A stretch of DNA of 57,449 bases from Clostridiales bacterium. Its GTDB lineage: Bacteria; Bacillota; Clostridia; Christensenellales; Pumilibacteraceae. Each line of letters begins with the position of its first letter. Position 1 is the stretch's first letter. The notes beneath the pieces are model-generated. The model did no database searches, was not told the DNA's origin, and was given only the letters and a program-made list of their open reading frames with translations. This document shows, piece after piece, positions 52,328 to 57,449 of the stretch. A program made the position numbers and the translations under genes. Location: the NCBI GenBank assembly GCA_003533505.1, contig DQGD01000010.1:34358-91806 (forward strand). Reading direction: 5' to 3'.

Positions 52328-52357
52328 TTGATTGTTTTCGAGCGGCTGTGATATAAT
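52328..52357 (+). promoter_or_regulatory. Promoter of uvrB-uvrA
   Basis: TTGATT (52328-52333) and TATAAT (52352-52357), spacer 18, with extended TGA before the -10. GTGATATAATTATAT is identical to the dinB promoter core. No GAAC-N4-GTTC LexA box is visible. Confidence 0.7.
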
Positions 52358-52378
52358 TATATACAGAAGGGCAAACGC

Positions 52379-54364
52379 ATGGAAAACTCATTTGAACTAG
52401 TATCCGAATATAAGCCTACGGGCGACCAGCCGGAAGCAATCGCGAAGCTCACGGAGGGCATAGAGGACGGACTGTGCGCGCAGGTACTGCTGGGCGTGAC
52501 GGGCAGCGGCAAGACGTTTACTATGGCTAACGTAATCAAAAACGTCGGGCGACCGGCGCTTATTCTCGCGCACAACAAGACGCTGGCGGCGCAGCTCTGC
52601 AACGAAATGCGCGAGTTTTTTCCCAACAATCGCGTTGAGTTTTTCGTGTCGTACTACGACTACTACCAGCCCGAAGCCTACATCGCGAGTACCGATACCT
52701 ATATAGAAAAGGACTTGCAGATAAACGACGAAATAGACAAACTCCGCCACTCGGCTACCTGCTCGCTGCACGAGCGCCGCGACGTGATAGTAGTGGCTTC
52801 GGTGTCGTGCATTTACGGCTTGGGCGCGCCCGAGGAGTACTATCGGCTGTCGGTTTCGCTGCGCCCGGGCGACAAACTCGACCGCGACGAGCTGATAAGA
52901 AAGCTTGTCGGCATCAACTATAAGCGCAACGATACCGCGCCCGAGCGTACCGACTTCCGCGTCAAGGGCGACACGGTGGACATATTCATAGCATCGTCCT
53001 CCGACCACGGCGTGAGGGTGGAGTTTTTCGGCGACGAAATCGACGCTTTGTCCGAATTCGACATACTTACGGGCAAAATTGTGTCGCGGCTTAACCACGC
53101 GGCGATTTTCCCGGCTTCGCACTATGCGGTGGCGCACGAAACGCTGGAGCACGCGATAACGGCTATACTTCGCGACCGCGACGAGCAGGTCAGGTACTTC
53201 ACCGACGAAAACAAGCTCATCGAAGCACAGCGCATCGAGCAGCGCGTGACCTACGACGTGGAAATGATGAAAGAAATCGGCTATTGCAGCGGCATCGAAA
53301 ACTATTCGCGGTACTTCGACGGCAGGAAACCCGGCGAGCCGCCGTTTACGCTCCTCGACTACTTTCCGCGCGACTTCATTATGTTCATCGACGAAAGCCA
53401 CATGACCGTGCCGCAAATCCGCGCCATGTACCGCGGCGACTACGCGAGGAAAAAATCGCTCGTCGACTACGGCTTCAGGCTCCCTGCGGCTTACGACAAC
53501 CGCCCCCTCAACTTCGACGAGTTCAACCGTCGGATAGGGCAGGTGATTTACGTTTCCGCAACGCCCGCGCCCTACGAGCTGGGGCTTGCCGGCGGCGCGG
53601 TTGCCGAGCAGATAATCCGCCCCACGGGGCTACTCGACCCACCCGTCGAAGTAAAACCCACGAAAGGGCAAATCGACGACCTTCTCACGCGCATACGCGA
53701 AACCGTGGCTTCGGGCGGCAGAGTGCTCGTCACCACGCTCACCAAAAAAATGTCCGAAAGCCTGACCGCGTACCTTGCCGAGAACGGCGTGAAAGTGCGT
53801 TACCTGCACTCCGACATCGACACCATGGAGCGCATAACGATAGTCAACGATTTAAGAGCCGGCGAGTTCGACGTGGTAGTGGGCATAAACCTCCTGCGCG
53901 AAGGCTTGGACATTCCCGAAGTCAAGCTCGTGGCAATTCTCGACGCGGACAAAGAGGGCTTTTTGAGGAGCGAAACGTCGCTTATTCAGACGATAGGCAG
54001 AGCGGCGCGAAACGCCGAAAGCTACGTCGTGATGTACGCCGACAATATGACGGGCTCGATGAAAAAGGCTATTGACGAAACCAACCGCCGCCGCGAAAAG
54101 CAAATGCGCTACAACGCCGAGCACGGCATTACCCCGAAAACGATAATAAAAAAGATAACCAACACAATCGAAATCACCAAAGCCGCTTCCGAAAAAGTCG
54201 ACATAAAGGACATTCCGAAAGAGCTCGAAAAGCTGAAAGCGCTGATGAACGTCGCGGCAAAGTCGCTCGACTTTGAAACGGCAATCAAGATGCGCGACCG
54301 CATGGCGGAGCTCAAAAAGCTGCAAACCAAGTTTTCGGGCAAGCGCGGCGGCAACATAATCTAA
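52379..54364 (+). CDS. uvrB: Excinuclease ABC subunit B
   Basis: 661-residue damage-verifying helicase-like subunit of nucleotide excision repair. Walker A is GVTGSGKTFTMAN. The damage-wedging beta-hairpin lies in YYDYYQPEAYIASTDTYIEK. The Walker B-like motif is FIDESHMT, motif VI is QTIGRAARN, and the C-terminal UVR domain is near residues 620-655 (LEKLKALMNVAAKSLDFETA in part). AGAAGGG precedes the ATG. It is 27 bases upstream of uvrA, forming the standard uvrBA operon. Confidence 0.98.
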   Translation: MENSFELVSEYKPTGDQPEAIAKLTEGIEDGLCAQVLLGVTGSGKTFTMANVIKNVGRPALILAHNKTLAAQLCNEMREFFPNNRVEFFVSYYDYYQPEAYIASTDTYIEKDLQINDEIDKLRHSATCSLHERRDVIVVASVSCIYGLGAPEEYYRLSVSLRPGDKLDRDELIRKLVGINYKRNDTAPERTDFRVKGDTVDIFIASSSDHGVRVEFFGDEIDALSEFDILTGKIVSRLNHAAIFPASHYAVAHETLEHAITAILRDRDEQVRYFTDENKLIEAQRIEQRVTYDVEMMKEIGYCSGIENYSRYFDGRKPGEPPFTLLDYFPRDFIMFIDESHMTVPQIRAMYRGDYARKKSLVDYGFRLPAAYDNRPLNFDEFNRRIGQVIYVSATPAPYELGLAGGAVAEQIIRPTGLLDPPVEVKPTKGQIDDLLTRIRETVASGGRVLVTTLTKKMSESLTAYLAENGVKVRYLHSDIDTMERITIVNDLRAGEFDVVVGINLLREGLDIPEVKLVAILDADKEGFLRSETSLIQTIGRAARNAESYVVMYADNMTGSMKKAIDETNRRREKQMRYNAEHGITPKTIIKKITNTIEITKAASEKVDIKDIPKELEKLKALMNVAAKSLDFETAIKMRDRMAELKKLQTKFSGKRGGNII

Positions 54365-54391
54365 GCATTACATCGGAGAAAAGTAATCACA

Positions 54392-57211
54392 ATGGACGAA
54401 ATCATCATAAAGGGCGCGAACGAGAACAACCTTAAAAACGTAAATCTCACGCTGCCGAGAAACAAACTGATAGTGTTCACGGGCTTGTCCGGGAGCGGCA
54501 AAACCTCGCTCGCGTTCGACACGATTTTCGCGGAAGGGCAACGCCGCTACGTCGAGTCGCTGTCGTCGTATGCGCGGCTGTTTTTGGGGCAAATGCAAAA
54601 GCCCGACGTCGAGAGCATCGAGGGACTGAGTCCGGCAATTTCCATCGACCAGAAAACCACCGCACGCAATCCGCGCTCCACGGTGGGAACGGTCACCGAA
54701 ATCCACGACTACCTGCGACTTTTGTACGCGCGCTGCGGCGTGGTGCACTGCCCGAAGTGCGGCAGGGAAATCACGCGGCAGTCCGTCGACCAGATTGTCG
54801 ACCAAATCACCGCTTACCCCGAGGGCAGTAAAATCCTCGTCACCGCGCCCGTCGCGAGAGGGAAGAAAGGCGAGTTCAAAAAGGAGCTCGAGTCTTTTCG
54901 CAAAGCCGGCTATCCGCGCGTCAAGATTGACGGTACGGTGTACTCGCTCGACGAAGAAATAACCCTCGATAAGCAAATCAAGCATAACATAAGCGTCGTC
55001 GTCGACCGGCTTATCGTCAAACCGGGCGTGGAAAAACGCCTTACCGACAGCTTGGAAACCGCATTAAAGCTCGCTTCCGACACGGTGGTCATCGACAGAG
55101 AGGGCGAGGAACAGCTTTTCTCGACCAAGTTCGCCTGCCCCGATTGCGGAATTTCCATCGGCGAAATCGAGCCGCGGCTGTTCTCGTTCAACTCGCCGTT
55201 CGGAGCCTGCCCCGAGTGCACGGGATTAGGCTTCAAGCAAAAGCTCGACCCCGAGCTCATCTACGGCGACGGTAGTAAGAGTCTTAACGAGGGCGCGCTC
55301 AACGTCAGCGCGTGGAACTTCGATACCAGCCAAATCGGCAGTATGTTCTTCAAAGCTCTGTCGGCGCGCTACGGCTTTTCACTCGACACGCCGTTCCGCG
55401 AATTGCCCGAAAACATAAAGCACATTCTGCTTTACGGCAACGACGGCGAAAAGCTTGACCTTACCTACCAATCGGCAAACTTTTCGGGCAGCATGCGCCG
55501 CAGCTTCGAGGGCGTAGTCAACAACCTCGAACGCCGCTTCCGCGAAAGTACCAGCGACTATATCAAGAGCGAGATTTCCAAATATATGCGCGAAATCCCC
55601 TGCGAGGCTTGCCACGGAAAACGCCTGCGCCCCGAAGCGCTTGCTGTCACCGTGGGAGGGCTGAACATCGCGGAGCTGAGCGACCTTCCGATAGTCAAAA
55701 TCCGCGAGTTCATCGACGGGCTTAAATTCTCGCCGTCGAGCGAAATCATTTCTCAGCCCATTCTCCGCGAAATCCGCGCAAGGCTGAAATTCCTCGTGGA
55801 CGTGGGTTTAGGATACCTCACCTTGTCGCGCGGCGCGGCTACGCTGTCTGGCGGCGAAGCTCAGCGAATAAGGCTCGCCACGCAAATCGGCTCGGGACTT
55901 ACAGGCGTATTGTATATCCTCGACGAGCCCAGCATCGGGCTTCACCAGCGCGACAATAACAAGCTGATTGCCACGCTCGAGAGCCTTCGGGATTTAGGCA
56001 ACACGCTTATCGTCGTCGAGCACGACGAGGACACCATGCGCAGCGCGGACTATATCGTCGACGTGGGGCCCGGCGCAGGCGTGCACGGCGGCGAAATCGT
56101 GGCGGCAGGCACCGTGGACGACATTATCCGCGAGCCGCGTTCGATAACCGGGCTGTACCTTTCGGGCAAAAAGAAAATCGAAATCCCGGCTGTCCGCCGC
56201 AAAGCCACGGACAAATTCATTACCGTGGCGGGCGCAAGGCAGAACAACCTCAAAAACATCACCGTCAAATTCCCCGTGGGCGTATTCACGGCGGTCACGG
56301 GAGTTTCCGGCAGCGGCAAGTCCAGCCTCGTCAATCAGATTCTGTACCCGGCTCTGTCCAATAAGATTATGCGCACGCGTATTCCCGAGGGCGACGCCGA
56401 AAGAGTGGACGGCGCGGAGAATATCGACAAGGTAATCTGCATCGACCAGAGCCCTATCGGAAGAACGCCGAGGAGCAATCCGGCTACCTACACGGGCGTG
56501 TTCTCGCAAATCCGCGAGCTGTTCGCAAAGACGCAGGACGCCCAGGAGCGCGGCTACGGCGCCGGCAGGTTTTCATTCAACGTCAAGGGCGGCAGGTGCG
56601 AAAACTGCTCGGGCGACGGCATAATCAAAATCGAAATGAACTTCCTGCCCGACGTGTACGTCCCATGCGAAGTGTGCGGTGGCAAACGCTACAACCGCGA
56701 AACTCTTGCCGTGAGATACAAGGGAAAGAACATCTACGAAGTGCTGGAAATGACGGTGGAGGAGGCGTATTCGTTCTTTGAAAATATCCCGTCGATTGCA
56801 GGCAAAATCAAGACGTTGGTCGACGTGGGATTGGGCTATATCAAGCTCGGTCAGCCGGCTACCACGCTGTCGGGCGGCGAAGCTCAGCGCGTCAAGCTCG
56901 CCACCGAGCTCAGCAAACGCTCCACCTCCAAAACGCTGTATATTCTCGACGAGCCCACAACGGGACTACACATGGCGGACGTCGATAAGCTGCTGGAAAT
57001 TTTGCAGCGGCTCGCAAGCGGCGGCAACACCGTAATCGTCATCGAGCACAACCTCGACGTAATCAAGGTCGCCGATTATATAATAGATATGGGTCCCGAG
57101 GGCGGCGACGGCGGCGGAACGGTTATCGCCGAGGGCACGCCCGAAGAGGTCGCCGAGGTAAAGGAAAGTTACACAGGGCAATTTCTCAAAAAGATATTTA
57201 AAAACAAGTAA
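54392..57211 (+). CDS. uvrA: Excinuclease ABC subunit A
   Basis: 939-residue ABC-type damage sensor. The first Walker A is GLSGSGKTSLAFDT and the second GVSGSGKSSLVNQ. ABC signatures are LSGGEAQRIRLA and LSGGEAQRVKLA. Three zinc Cys pairs are present: CPKCG, CPDCG with CPECTGLG, and CENCSG with CEVCGG. Length is normal for the family. CGGAG precedes the ATG. Both nucleotide sites and zinc modules are intact, so the protein should be functional. A terminator follows. Confidence 0.98.
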   Translation: MDEIIIKGANENNLKNVNLTLPRNKLIVFTGLSGSGKTSLAFDTIFAEGQRRYVESLSSYARLFLGQMQKPDVESIEGLSPAISIDQKTTARNPRSTVGTVTEIHDYLRLLYARCGVVHCPKCGREITRQSVDQIVDQITAYPEGSKILVTAPVARGKKGEFKKELESFRKAGYPRVKIDGTVYSLDEEITLDKQIKHNISVVVDRLIVKPGVEKRLTDSLETALKLASDTVVIDREGEEQLFSTKFACPDCGISIGEIEPRLFSFNSPFGACPECTGLGFKQKLDPELIYGDGSKSLNEGALNVSAWNFDTSQIGSMFFKALSARYGFSLDTPFRELPENIKHILLYGNDGEKLDLTYQSANFSGSMRRSFEGVVNNLERRFRESTSDYIKSEISKYMREIPCEACHGKRLRPEALAVTVGGLNIAELSDLPIVKIREFIDGLKFSPSSEIISQPILREIRARLKFLVDVGLGYLTLSRGAATLSGGEAQRIRLATQIGSGLTGVLYILDEPSIGLHQRDNNKLIATLESLRDLGNTLIVVEHDEDTMRSADYIVDVGPGAGVHGGEIVAAGTVDDIIREPRSITGLYLSGKKKIEIPAVRRKATDKFITVAGARQNNLKNITVKFPVGVFTAVTGVSGSGKSSLVNQILYPALSNKIMRTRIPEGDAERVDGAENIDKVICIDQSPIGRTPRSNPATYTGVFSQIRELFAKTQDAQERGYGAGRFSFNVKGGRCENCSGDGIIKIEMNFLPDVYVPCEVCGGKRYNRETLAVRYKGKNIYEVLEMTVEEAYSFFENIPSIAGKIKTLVDVGLGYIKLGQPATTLSGGEAQRVKLATELSKRSTSKTLYILDEPTTGLHMADVDKLLEILQRLASGGNTVIVIEHNLDVIKVADYIIDMGPEGGDGGGTVIAEGTPEEVAEVKESYTGQFLKKIFKNK

Positions 57212-57225
57212 CCGTAAGGGTACGG

Positions 57226-57259
57226 AGCGGAGCGGCAAGTCGGCAGCTCCGCTTTGTTT
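57226..57259 (+). terminator. Terminator after uvrA
   Basis: AGCGGAGC (57226-57233) pairs perfectly with GCTCCGCT (57246-57253), followed by TTGTTTTG. Confidence 0.75.
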
Positions 57260-57299
57260 TGTCCTTACCGCGCCTTAGAAACGGCGAATCGGGGAGTCA

Positions 57300-57449
57300 A
57301 AAATCGCGCCCTAAAATAAAAGGAAAAATATTTCAAAAAAAATTAAAAAGCTTTTGTAAAACAGTTGACAAAGGTAAAGAGGTATGGTATTATAAGTAGG
57401 CTGTCGCGTGAGAGAGCGGACAGCGAAGCACATTGAAAAGAGAATAGAA
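57300..57449 (+). promoter_or_regulatory. Strong promoter with AT-rich UP-like tract and leader, probably of an rRNA operon
   Basis: An A/T tract (57311-57357) resembling an UP element precedes TTGACA (57365-57370) and TATTAT (57388-57393), spacer 17. The transcribed part GGCTGTCGCGTGAGAGAGC is followed by CACATTGAAAAGAGAATAG, which resembles the box-containing leader before 16S rRNA in Clostridia. No coding start follows in the last 50 bases. The 16S gene would begin beyond the window; identification of the operon is inferred. Confidence 0.6.

Noticed and set aside
49968..52378. LexA boxes upstream of dinB and uvrB
   Set aside because: No GAAC-N4-GTTC or close variant could be found by eye in either intergenic region.

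Overview
The window looks like a chromosomal segment of a spore-forming anaerobic member of the Clostridia (Firmicutes), probably a host-associated or gut lineage. The reasons are AGGAGG-type ribosome binding sites and TTGACA-17-TATAAT promoters throughout, a CotF-type spore coat protein, the c-di-AMP receptor DarA, RecX, a pyruvate formate-lyase pair behind a ZTP riboswitch, an oxygen-reducing FprA flavoprotein, and several lipoproteins with LamG, InlB-type and BspA-type repeats. Genus-level placement cannot be made from the sequence alone. I see no phage, transposase, plasmid or CRISPR sequence.

Layout. 1-5.9 kb: tandem and dispersed repeats flank a 1592-residue repeat-rich lipoprotein. 5.9-12.3 kb: a TetR regulator diverges from an FprA flavoprotein, followed by a ZTP riboswitch with pflB-pflA and a DUF308 membrane protein. 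12.4-21.5 kb: AraC regulator diverging from a GH109-like Gfo/Idh protein; an MFS symporter-hydrolase pair; a DeoR regulator diverging from a three-gene unit (glycerophosphodiesterase, L-sorbose-1-phosphate reductase-like enzyme, PfkB kinase). 21.6-24 kb: a TIM-barrel isomerase, tRNA-Arg(CCT), a PAP2-like protein and DarA.

24-42.5 kb is a carbohydrate catabolic island for uronate-containing glycans. It holds D-mannonate oxidoreductase (UxuB type), a relic of a GH172 enzyme, KDPG aldolase, an AraC regulator, two overlapping TIM-barrel isomerases, a Gfo/Idh oxidoreductase, a GH43-type lipoprotein, a 2768-residue LamG lipoprotein, a further Gfo/Idh protein and mannonate dehydratase (UxuA). UxuB, UxuA and KDPG aldolase are steps of the glucuronate-to-pyruvate route. 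The isomerase (UxaC) and KDG kinase are not in the window.

42.5-57.4 kb is mostly housekeeping: a two-gene spore coat unit, recX-acpS-nnr, a MazF-type toxin-antitoxin pair, an M3 oligopeptidase, DNA polymerase IV, a leucine-rich-repeat lipoprotein, and uvrB-uvrA. The window ends on a strong consensus promoter with an AT-rich upstream tract and a leader resembling that of an rRNA operon; the 16S gene itself would lie outside.

The most unusual items are the spore coat protein with a histone-like Ala/Lys-rich tail, two promoters placed so that transcription should begin on the start codon (recX and an AraC gene), the truncated GH172 relic inside the uronate operon, the recently duplicated modules of the LamG protein, and a possible oxidoreductive glycoside-cleavage cassette.
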